DNA of 7,248 nucleotides, taken from assembly GCA_011049385.1 (NCBI GenBank), contig DSBX01000200.1, forward strand, positions 1 through 7,248, in the 5' to 3' direction. This document shows, piece by piece, positions 1 to 5,504 of this stretch (positions within the stretch are counted from its first letter, which is position 1; every line of letters begins with the position of its first letter). The translations under genes were made by a program, and so were the position numbers. The notes beneath the pieces were generated by a model, which worked only from the letters and a program-made list of their open reading frames with translations, did no database searches and was not told where the DNA came from. The stretch is from Caldifarciminota bacterium. Lineage in GTDB: Bacteria; Hydrothermota; Tepidihabitantia; Tepidihabitantales; Tepidihabitantaceae.

Positions 1-70
1 CGGCCTCGGTGAAGACTGGTTCCTGCAACATATAGCCAGTCTACCCGGTAACGCTGTCCAAGCAGGCAGG
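1..70. other. Upstream noncoding stretch, no gene recognised
   Basis: I see no supportable gene here. One + frame is open from base 2 to a TAG at 89-91 (29 codons), and one - frame is open from an ATG at 115-117 to the left edge. Neither encodes anything I recognise, and both run through the direct repeats at 71-116. No hairpin followed by a T run is visible, so there is no evidence for a terminator of a preceding gene. Confidence 0.4.
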
Positions 71-116
71 TATGACATTTTCGCGTTGTAGTTAGCTATG
101 ACATTATCGCGTTGCA
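71..116. repeat. Pair of 20-bp direct repeats, 26 bp apart
   Basis: Bases 71-90 (TATGACATTTTCGCGTTGTA) and 97-116 (TATGACATTATCGCGTTGCA) match at 18 of 20 positions and are separated by 6 bases. They are clearly less GC-rich than the genes. Two readings are possible. They may be the repeated terminal sequence of an insertion element lying to the left: read on the - strand, the outer copy starts TGCAACGCGATAATGTCATA, and IS21-type ends begin with TG and carry several short internal repeats. Alternatively they may be tandem sites for an activator of the promoter at 140-167, since they would lie at about -103 to -84 and -77 to -58. The repetition is directly visible; its function is inference. 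Confidence 0.75.
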
Positions 117-139
117 TCCACAAGGGCGTCTCCCCTGCC

Positions 140-174
140 TTGACTCGCCCGGACCGGGCAATATATTCACCGGA
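140..174 (+). promoter_or_regulatory. Sigma70-type promoter with start site at the first ATG
   Basis: TTGACT at 140-145 matches the -35 consensus TTGACA at 5 of 6 positions. TATATT at 162-167 matches the -10 consensus TATAAT at 5 of 6. The spacer is 16 bases. If the last base of the -10 box is -7, then +1 is base 174, the A of the ATG of the first gene. That gives a leaderless transcript, consistent with the absence of any Shine-Dalgarno sequence before this ATG. It is the only convincing promoter I see, and the genes downstream leave no intergenic gap, so it probably drives the whole cluster. The start site is inferred from spacing only. Confidence 0.6.
147..159. promoter_or_regulatory. Operator-like palindrome in the promoter spacer
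   Basis: GCCCGGACCGGGC is a perfect inverted repeat with 6-base arms around a single central A at 153. It lies entirely between the -35 and -10 boxes. A protein bound there would block RNA polymerase, so a repressor operator is a natural reading. The arms are pure G+C in a GC-rich genome, so chance is a real alternative. It is not followed by a T run and is not a terminator. Confidence 0.35.
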
Positions 175-1463
175 TGAAGATTGCGATGATTGGCACGGGC
201 TACGTGGGCCTCACCACCGGGGCCTGCTTCGCCAAGCTCGGCCACAACGTAACCTGTATCGACAACGATTCTGCCAAGATAGAGGTCCTCAACCACGGCG
301 GCCTGCCGATCTACGAACCCGGCCTTGAGGGCATCATTCGGGAAGCGGTCGCGGCCGGCCGGCTCCGCTTCACAACCGACATCGGCGCGGCAGTGCGGGA
401 CTCCCAGGTAGCCTTCATCGCTGTCGGTACGCCCACCAGGGAATCGGGCGAGCCGGACCTGACCTGCGTCGAAGACGTCGCGCGCGACATCGCGGCGAAC
501 ATGAACGACTATCAGGTCATCGTCGAGAAGTCGACCGTCCCGGTCCAGACTCACAAGTGGGTCCGAACGACCATCGAGCGCTACAACGACGCCGGCACCC
601 CTTTCGATGTCGCCTCAAACCCCGAGTTCCTGCGCGAGGGGTCCGCGGTGCGCGACTTCCTCGAGCCGGACCGTATCGTCATCGGCATCGAGTCCGACCG
701 CGCCCGGGCGGTGCTGGCCGAGGTTTACTCCCCCTTCAACGCACCGCTGGTCGTAACCGACATTGCCAGCGCCGAGCTCATCAAGCATGCATCGAACGCC
801 TTCCTGGCGATGAAGATATCCTTTTCCAACGCCCTCTCGGTCATCTGCGAAGCAACCGGGGCCGATGTCCGCCGGGTGACAGAAGGCGTGGGTATGGACA
901 AGCGCATCGGGCCGGACTTCCTGCAGGCCGGCATCGGCTACGGCGGCTTCTGCTTCCCCAAGGACCTGCGGGCTTTCATCCGCATTGCCGAAGAGATGGG
1001 CTACGACTTCCGGCTCCTGCGCGAGGTCGAGAACATCAACGCGGATATGAAACAGCGGTTCGTCGCCAAGATTCGGGGCGTGCTCTGGAACCTACGGGGC
1101 AAGAACATCGGCGTGCTCGGGCTCGCCTTCAAACCCGACACCGACGACATGCGCTTCGCCCCCTCGATCGAGATCATCGCCGAACTGGTTGCCCGCGGAG
1201 CCCGGGTGCGTGCCTACGACCCCCAGGCCATGAAACGCGCCCGGCAAGTCATCCCCGGTATCGAGTTCTGCGCACGGGCCGAAGACGTGGCCGAAGACGC
1301 CGACCTACTGGCGGTGCTCACCGAATGGCCGGAGTTCACCCGACTCGACCTCGCCGCGCTCAAGACACGCATGCGGGTGCCGATAATCTGCGACGGTCGG
1401 AACCTGTTCGAACGGGCGGCGGTCGAAGCGCTCGGCTTCACTTACATCGGGGTCGGCCGGTGA
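174..1463 (+). CDS. ugd: UDP-glucose 6-dehydrogenase
   Basis: This cytosolic enzyme oxidises UDP-glucose to UDP-glucuronate with two NAD+. The 429-residue protein has the full family layout. An N-terminal Rossmann fold carries GTGYVGL (7-13), and AVGTP is at 83-87. The motif NPEFLREG (149-156) and the catalytic lysine region ELIKHASNAF (201-210, Lys204) follow. The nucleophile Cys260 sits in GYGGFCFPKD (255-264), where Phe replaces the more usual Ser just before Cys. The C-terminal UDP-binding domain contains FKPDTDDMR (319-327). Length is typical of bacterial Ugd. The start at 174 gives a canonical Rossmann N-terminus at once. The ATG has no Shine-Dalgarno sequence and coincides with the predicted transcription start. 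The stop overlaps the GTG of the next gene by four bases, and that gene uses the product. A related nucleotide-sugar dehydrogenase is possible, but the motifs favour UDP-glucose. Confidence 0.93.
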   Translation: MKIAMIGTGYVGLTTGACFAKLGHNVTCIDNDSAKIEVLNHGGLPIYEPGLEGIIREAVAAGRLRFTTDIGAAVRDSQVAFIAVGTPTRESGEPDLTCVEDVARDIAANMNDYQVIVEKSTVPVQTHKWVRTTIERYNDAGTPFDVASNPEFLREGSAVRDFLEPDRIVIGIESDRARAVLAEVYSPFNAPLVVTDIASAELIKHASNAFLAMKISFSNALSVICEATGADVRRVTEGVGMDKRIGPDFLQAGIGYGGFCFPKDLRAFIRIAEEMGYDFRLLREVENINADMKQRFVAKIRGVLWNLRGKNIGVLGLAFKPDTDDMRFAPSIEIIAELVARGARVRAYDPQAMKRARQVIPGIEFCARAEDVAEDADLLAVLTEWPEFTRLDLAALKTRMRVPIICDGRNLFERAAVEALGFTYIGVGR

Positions 1464-2416
1464 GGGCGCTCGTCGCCGGGGGTGCGGGCTTCATCGGCTC
1501 GCACCTCTGTGACCGCCTGCTCCGGGAGGGTTTTCGCGTCGTCTGTCTCGACAACCTCCTCACCGGTTCAAAAACGAACATCAGGCACCTGCTCAAGGTG
1601 CCCGCCTTCCGGTTCATCCCGGCCGACATCACCCTCAAACTGCCGGTGCGCGGCGGGTTCGACCTCATCTACAACCTCGCCTCGCCCGCCTCGCCGCGTG
1701 ACTACCTCGCATTCCCGCTCGAGACGCTCAAGGTCGGTTCAGTCGGGACGATGAACCTGCTCGAGCTCGCCTGGCGCTCGAAGTCGGTCTTCGTCCAGGC
1801 CTCGACTTCGGAAGTCTACGGTGACCCAAAGGTCCACCCTCAGCCCGAAAGCTACTGGGGCAACGTCAACCCGATCGGGGTGCGGGCGGTCTACGACGAA
1901 GCCAAGCGGTTCTCCGAGGCACTGGCAACGAGCTATCACCGCACGCACGGTCTGCCCGTGCGCATTGCCCGGATATTCAACACCTACGGCCCACGCATGA
2001 AGGCGAACGACGGACGGGTCGTACCCAACCTCATCGCCCAGGCGCTCGCCGGCCGGCCGCTTTCGGTCTACGGCTCCGGTCGCCAGACCCGTAGCTTCTG
2101 CTACGTGTCCGATATGGTGGACGGGCTCTTCCGACTGGCAGGCTGCAGTTCGGCCGGGCCGGTCAATCTCGGCAATCCCCGCGAGTTCACGATCCTGCGC
2201 TTCGCCCGGCTCGTGCTCAAACTAACCGGTGCGAAGAGCCGGGTTGAACACCATCCCCTGCCCGAAGACGACCCGGTCCGCCGGCGACCGGACATTGCCC
2301 GTGCCCGGCACCTGCTCGGCTGGGAGCCACGCGTCCCGCTTGAAGAAGGCCTGAAGCTGACCATTGAATGGCTGTCGCGAAAGAAGACAACCCGCGCTCC
2401 ACGCCGGTGGAAATGA
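1460..2416 (+). CDS. uxs: UDP-glucuronate decarboxylase (UDP-xylose synthase)
   Basis: This is an extended short-chain dehydrogenase/reductase that decarboxylates UDP-glucuronate to UDP-xylose through a 4-keto intermediate held with bound NAD+. The 318-residue protein shows GGAGFIG (7-13) for NAD binding, DNLLTGSKTNI (31-41) and NLASPASP (72-79). ASTSEVYGDP follows at 114-123 with Glu118, then YWGNVNPIGVR (132-142). The catalytic pair is Tyr145 and Lys149 in YDEAKR. RIFNTYGPRM is at 171-180, and QTRSFCYVSD at 209-218 contains the substrate-binding Arg211. The TSEVYGDP/YWGNVNPIG/QTRSFCYV set is specific to the UXS group rather than UDP-galactose epimerases. The frame is open far upstream, to about base 557, but that part is out-of-frame ugd. 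The GTG at 1460 overlaps the ugd stop as GTGA and begins directly with the Rossmann strand. Only a weak G-rich stretch precedes it, so translation probably couples to ugd. Confidence 0.9.
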   Translation: MRALVAGGAGFIGSHLCDRLLREGFRVVCLDNLLTGSKTNIRHLLKVPAFRFIPADITLKLPVRGGFDLIYNLASPASPRDYLAFPLETLKVGSVGTMNLLELAWRSKSVFVQASTSEVYGDPKVHPQPESYWGNVNPIGVRAVYDEAKRFSEALATSYHRTHGLPVRIARIFNTYGPRMKANDGRVVPNLIAQALAGRPLSVYGSGRQTRSFCYVSDMVDGLFRLAGCSSAGPVNLGNPREFTILRFARLVLKLTGAKSRVEHHPLPEDDPVRRRPDIARARHLLGWEPRVPLEEGLKLTIEWLSRKKTTRAPRRWK

Positions 2417-3315
2417 AGAGCCACGGCATTCGAGTCGCGCTGGCCGGTGTCGGCCGCTGGGGCGCGAACTACCTTCACACGTTGACGGACGTTCCAGGCT
2501 GCAGCTTGGTCGGTATCGCCGAAACCGACCCGGCCCACGCCCGCGCGCTGAGCGACGGACACCCACAGCCTGTCTACGCTGACGTTGAAGAACTCATCGA
2601 GCGTACCGCACCGGACGCATTCATCATCGCCACGCCCGATTTCACCCATGCCGACCTCGCCCGTGCCGCGCTGGAGTCCGGCTGCGACGTGCTGGTCGAA
2701 AAGCCGATGGCGCTTGCGACCGCCGACGCCCTTGCCTTGGAAACGCTCGCCGCGAACAAGAACCGGGTGCTTGCCGTCGGCCAGACATCCCTCTACCACC
2801 CTGCCTTCCATAAAGCCCGGTCCGAACTGGCTCGGCGGGCAATCGGCCAGCCCCTGCGTGCCCGCAACATCCGTACCTCACGCGGCATCCCGGGCAGTGA
2901 CCTGCTCTGGGACCTGGCCCCGCACTCGGTCGCGGTCGCGCTCTGTCTCTTCGGCGAGCCATCGAAAGCCGCCGCCAGCCGCGATGGTGACACGGCCTTG
3001 CTTCGGCTGAACTTCCCGGAGGTTGAATACGAAGCCCGGCTTGAATGGTCGCCCGGACCCACGAAGCGCCGGCTGACCATTGAAGGTACCGAAGGCACAC
3101 TCCAGGTTGATGAAGCCTACCTGCCCCCGAACCGAACACCGCCACTGACCCTGCTCTGTCGCGACTTCATCTCAGCCTGCCGGACCCGGCGCCCGCCGCT
3201 TGCGGACGCCCGGCTCGGGGTCCAGGTCGTGGCCTGTATCGAGGCCGCCATCGCGGGCAGGGACCTCGCCCCCTGCCCCGCGGAGACCATGGCCTGTGCC
3301 CCCACATTCCCATGA
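2413..3315 (+). CDS. Gfo/Idh/MocA-family oxidoreductase, sugar-nucleotide type
   Basis: This is a probable NAD(P)-dependent dehydrogenase or reductase of a sugar or sugar nucleotide. From the ATG at 2413 it has 300 residues. The Rossmann motif GVGRWGANY (12-20) and IATPDFTHADLA (72-83) come first, followed by the hallmark VEKPMA (95-100) with Lys97 and Pro98. The substrate domain has WDLAPHSV (166-173) with Asp167 and His171. WDLAPH resembles WlbA-type UDP-sugar 3-dehydrogenases, but this alone does not fix the substrate. An in-frame ATG at 2368 would add 15 residues inside the preceding gene. I prefer 2413 because its ATGA overlaps the upstream stop and the Rossmann strand begins five residues later. 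GGTGG at 2406-2410 is too close to the ATG to be a good ribosome site. The neighbours make UDP-glucuronate and UDP-xylose, so a modified UDP-sugar is a plausible substrate (inference). Confidence 0.85.
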   Translation: MKSHGIRVALAGVGRWGANYLHTLTDVPGCSLVGIAETDPAHARALSDGHPQPVYADVEELIERTAPDAFIIATPDFTHADLARAALESGCDVLVEKPMALATADALALETLAANKNRVLAVGQTSLYHPAFHKARSELARRAIGQPLRARNIRTSRGIPGSDLLWDLAPHSVAVALCLFGEPSKAAASRDGDTALLRLNFPEVEYEARLEWSPGPTKRRLTIEGTEGTLQVDEAYLPPNRTPPLTLLCRDFISACRTRRPPLADARLGVQVVACIEAAIAGRDLAPCPAETMACAPTFP

Positions 3316-3971
3316 GGCTCTCTGTCATCATCCCTGTCTACAACGAAGCCGACTCAATTGCCGAACTCATCGCCCGGGTCAAGACCGTGCCGGTCAAGAA
3401 GGAGATACTGGTCGTGGATGACCACTCCTCGGACCGCACTCTTGAAGTCCTGCGCTCGATTCCGGACATTCGCGTCTTCAGCCATGACCGCAACTGCGGC
3501 AAGGGTGCCAGCATCCGGACCGGGCTCGCCCGCGCAACCGGCGACATCGTCATCATCCAGGACGCGGACCTCGAATACGACCCGGCCGACTACCCGACCC
3601 TGCTCGCGCCTTTCGCCGACCCGGCGGTGGATGCGGTCTATGGCTCGCGCTTCCGGGGCGACGGCCGCTTCCTGCTCCACAGCCTGCTGGCCAACCGCTT
3701 TCTGACCATGCTCACCAACGCTCTTTTCGGAGGACGCGTCACCGACATGGAAACCTGCTACAAGGCTATCCGGCGTCCGCTGTTCCTGGGCCTCAAGCTC
3801 GCCTCCAGCCGGTTCGAGATCGAACCGGAAATCACCGCCAAGCTCCTGCGCCGCCGGGCCCGGATCATCGAAGTCCCGATTCGCTACCGCGCACGCACCG
3901 AGGGCAAGAAGATCGGTCCCAAGGACGGCATCCTCGCCTGCTGTCACCTGTTGAAATGGTACGCGAGCTAG
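3312..3971 (+). CDS. Family-2 glycosyltransferase, DPM1/polyprenyl-phosphate type
   Basis: This probably transfers a sugar from a nucleotide sugar to a polyprenyl phosphate or similar acceptor at the cytosolic membrane face. The 219-residue GT-A fold begins SVIIPVYNEADSI (4-16). VVDDHSSDRT follows at 34-43, with the first acidic nucleotide-binding pair. The metal-binding DAD motif is at 84-86 in QDADLEYDP. Later landmarks are YGSRF (110-114), DMETCYKA (145-152), RFEIEPEI (167-174) and EGKKIGPKDG (197-206). These last motifs are typical of dolichol-phosphate mannose synthase-like bacterial enzymes. The C-terminal membrane helices found in GtrB-like members are absent, so the enzyme is soluble or peripheral. 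It starts at an ATGA overlap with no Shine-Dalgarno sequence, so it likely depends on ribosomes finishing the previous gene. Donor and acceptor are unknown. UDP-xylose or UDP-glucuronate is an attractive but unproven donor. Confidence 0.87.
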   Translation: MRLSVIIPVYNEADSIAELIARVKTVPVKKEILVVDDHSSDRTLEVLRSIPDIRVFSHDRNCGKGASIRTGLARATGDIVIIQDADLEYDPADYPTLLAPFADPAVDAVYGSRFRGDGRFLLHSLLANRFLTMLTNALFGGRVTDMETCYKAIRRPLFLGLKLASSRFEIEPEITAKLLRRRARIIEVPIRYRARTEGKKIGPKDGILACCHLLKWYAS

Positions 3972-4666
3972 ACCCGGCACCCCCCCGGGCCGACCCGACG
4001 CCAGCCGTCGAGGTTGAGAACGTCTCCCGGCTCTACGGCGGGAACTGGCCGGCGCTGACCGACATCAGCTTCCGGGTCGAGCGCGGAGACTTCGTCTTCA
4101 TCCTCGGTGCCACCGGTGCCGGCAAGACCACGCTCCTGCGCATGCTCTACGGCGCGGACCGGCCGGACACCGGCTCGGTCCGAGTGCTCGGCTGGGACGT
4201 GCCGACGCTCGCGGCCGGCCACCTGCCCGAACTCCGCAAGCGCATCGGCATCGTCTTCCAGGACTTCAAACTGCTTGCCGATCGCACCGTAGCCGGCAAC
4301 CTCGAGTTCGTCCTCCGGGCCATCAACACCCGGCCCGACCTCATCCCCGGGCGGGTGAACGAGACGCTGACCCGGCTCGGCATCATCCACCGCCGCGATG
4401 CCTGGCCCGAAGAGCTGTCCGGCGGCGAACAGCAGAAGGTCTCGATTGCCCGCGCGTTCGTAAAAGAACCGGAACTCATCCTTGCCGACGAACCGACCGG
4501 CAACATTGACCCACGCGGCTCAACCGACATTCTCAATATCCTCAAGGACTACAACTACCGCGGCACGACGGTCGTGATGGCAACCCACAACTCGGACCTG
4601 GCGCTGTCCTCACGCCGGCGCTGTGTCACGCTCGACGCGGGCAGGGTGGTGCGCGATGAGGGTTAG
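3956..4666 (+). CDS. ftsE: Cell-division ABC transporter ATPase FtsE
   Basis: FtsE is the cytosolic ATPase of the FtsEX complex, which uses ATP hydrolysis to drive septal peptidoglycan hydrolysis through FtsX rather than to move a solute. In this 236-residue protein the Walker A motif is GATGAGKTT (51-59, Lys57). The Q-loop is VFQDFKLL (100-107), a sequence typical of FtsE. The ABC signature is LSGGEQQ (154-160), Walker B is LILADEP with catalytic Glu179, and the switch His211 lies in ATHNSD. The N-terminus has about 16 extra residues rich in Pro and Asp before VEVENVSRLYGG, where most FtsE proteins begin. No other ATG, GTG or TTG lies in frame between 3956 and the conserved core, so the extension seems real unless a nonstandard start is used. 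It overlaps the glycosyltransferase by 16 bases and ftsX by 11. Identification as FtsE is confirmed by the FtsX next door. Confidence 0.93.
   Translation: MVRELDPAPPRADPTPAVEVENVSRLYGGNWPALTDISFRVERGDFVFILGATGAGKTTLLRMLYGADRPDTGSVRVLGWDVPTLAAGHLPELRKRIGIVFQDFKLLADRTVAGNLEFVLRAINTRPDLIPGRVNETLTRLGIIHRRDAWPEELSGGEQQKVSIARAFVKEPELILADEPTGNIDPRGSTDILNILKDYNYRGTTVVMATHNSDLALSSRRRCVTLDAGRVVRDEG
4643..4650 (+). promoter_or_regulatory. Ribosome-binding site for ftsX
   Basis: AGGGTGGT matches the ideal AAGGAGGT at 6 of 8 positions and ends 5 bases before the ATG at 4656. It is the best Shine-Dalgarno sequence at any start in the cluster. It decides the ftsX start in favour of 4656 over the in-frame GTG at 4623, which lies within ftsE and would add 11 residues. 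Confidence 0.6.
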
Positions 4667-5504
4667 CTGGCTACTATCCGACGTCCGACGCTCGGTCACG
4701 CGCAACCGGGCCGGCTTCCTGATGACAACCGCGGTACAGGTTGTCTGCCTGACCCTGCTCGGACTCTTCGCCCTCGCCTCGGTCGGCCTCGCCCGCTTCA
4801 CCGCCGAGGCGCGTCGGCAGATCGAAATCCAGGCCTTCCTCGAACCCGGCGCCGACCCGGCCGCGGTCGAATCGCGCATCGGCCGGATCGCCGGCGTCGC
4901 CGCGACCCGCTACGTCTCAAGTGAAGAAGCGCTGGCCGACCTCCGGGCCGAACTGGGTGCCGACTCGACCGTGCTCGCTGTTCTCGAGGCCAACCCTCTG
5001 CCGGCCTCAATCCGGGTTACACTTGCGGCCGGGGCGGCCGGGCCGGAGGAGTTGGCCGATGTCGAACGCAAGCTCGCGCTGCTGCCGGGTGTCGCCGAAG
5101 TCTTCTCGGGTGCGGAGACCCTGGCGCGGCTGGGCCGGATTCTCCGCGTCCTGACCCTGACGACACTGGCCGTCATCCTGCTCTCGTCCCTTGCCGTCAT
5201 CTTCATCGCCTTCAGCACCGTCGAATCCTCATTGCGCGCCCGAAGCCGGGAGATTGAGATAATGGAGCTGGTCGGCGCAACCCGCACCGCCGTCCGCCTC
5301 CCCTTCATCGTTGAAGGCGGGTTACAGGGACTGTTCTCCGGTCTGGCCGCCGCTCTGCTCGTCCTGCTCCTGCTCGCAATTGCCCGGGCCCTGCTCGTGC
5401 CCTTCCCGCTACCGGTCGGCCCGGTCGTCGCCGCCGGCGCTCTCCTCGGCCTCGCACTGGGACTCTCCGGCTCGGCCTTCGCGCTGGGACACCTCGACCA
5501 GTGA
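4656..5504 (+). CDS. ftsX: Cell-division membrane protein FtsX
   Basis: FtsX is the membrane partner of FtsE. It passes the ATP-driven movement of FtsE to a periplasmic peptidoglycan hydrolase or its activator. The 282-residue protein has a short cytosolic N-terminus ending RRSVTRNRAG (11-20) and a first membrane helix at about 21-47. An extracytoplasmic domain spans about 48-160 and includes the conserved SSEEAL (88-93) and NPLPASIRV (113-121). Three C-terminal helices follow at about 163-187, 221-247 and 254-278. The cytosolic loop REIEIMELVGAT (198-209) is the FtsX hallmark that contacts FtsE, followed by RLPFIVEGGLQG (214-225). The four-helix topology and length are normal. The start at 4656 is chosen for its good ribosome site. 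The stop overlaps the GTG of the next gene, whose product is the expected partner of the extracytoplasmic domain. Confidence 0.93.
   Translation: MRVSWLLSDVRRSVTRNRAGFLMTTAVQVVCLTLLGLFALASVGLARFTAEARRQIEIQAFLEPGADPAAVESRIGRIAGVAATRYVSSEEALADLRAELGADSTVLAVLEANPLPASIRVTLAAGAAGPEELADVERKLALLPGVAEVFSGAETLARLGRILRVLTLTTLAVILLSSLAVIFIAFSTVESSLRARSREIEIMELVGATRTAVRLPFIVEGGLQGLFSGLAAALLVLLLLAIARALLVPFPLPVGPVVAAGALLGLALGLSGSAFALGHLDQ

Noticed and set aside
2..91. Open + frame of 29 codons ending TAG at 89-91, possibly the tail of an upstream gene
   Set aside because: No recognisable protein motif, very short, and it runs into the direct repeat. It could only be judged with sequence to the left.
1..117. 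Open - strand frame from an ATG at 115-117 to the left edge
   Set aside because: It covers both copies of the direct repeat, contains no known motif, and 39 open codons are not significant alone.
557..1459. Long + frame reading upstream of the UDP-glucuronate decarboxylase
   Set aside because: It is out-of-frame ugd sequence with low-complexity Arg/Pro-rich translation. The Rossmann motif begins right at the GTG at 1460.
2368..2412. Earlier ATG for the Gfo/Idh/MocA gene
   Set aside because: It would add 15 nonconserved residues overlapping the previous gene. The ATGA junction at 2413 matches the other junctions of the cluster.
2101..2811. 236-codon open frame on the - strand
   Set aside because: It is antisense to two well-supported genes, with no recognisable domain, and is explained by GC-rich composition.
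4623..4655. Earlier GTG start for ftsX
   Set aside because: It lies within ftsE, adds 11 unconserved residues, and a good ribosome site is placed for the ATG at 4656 instead.
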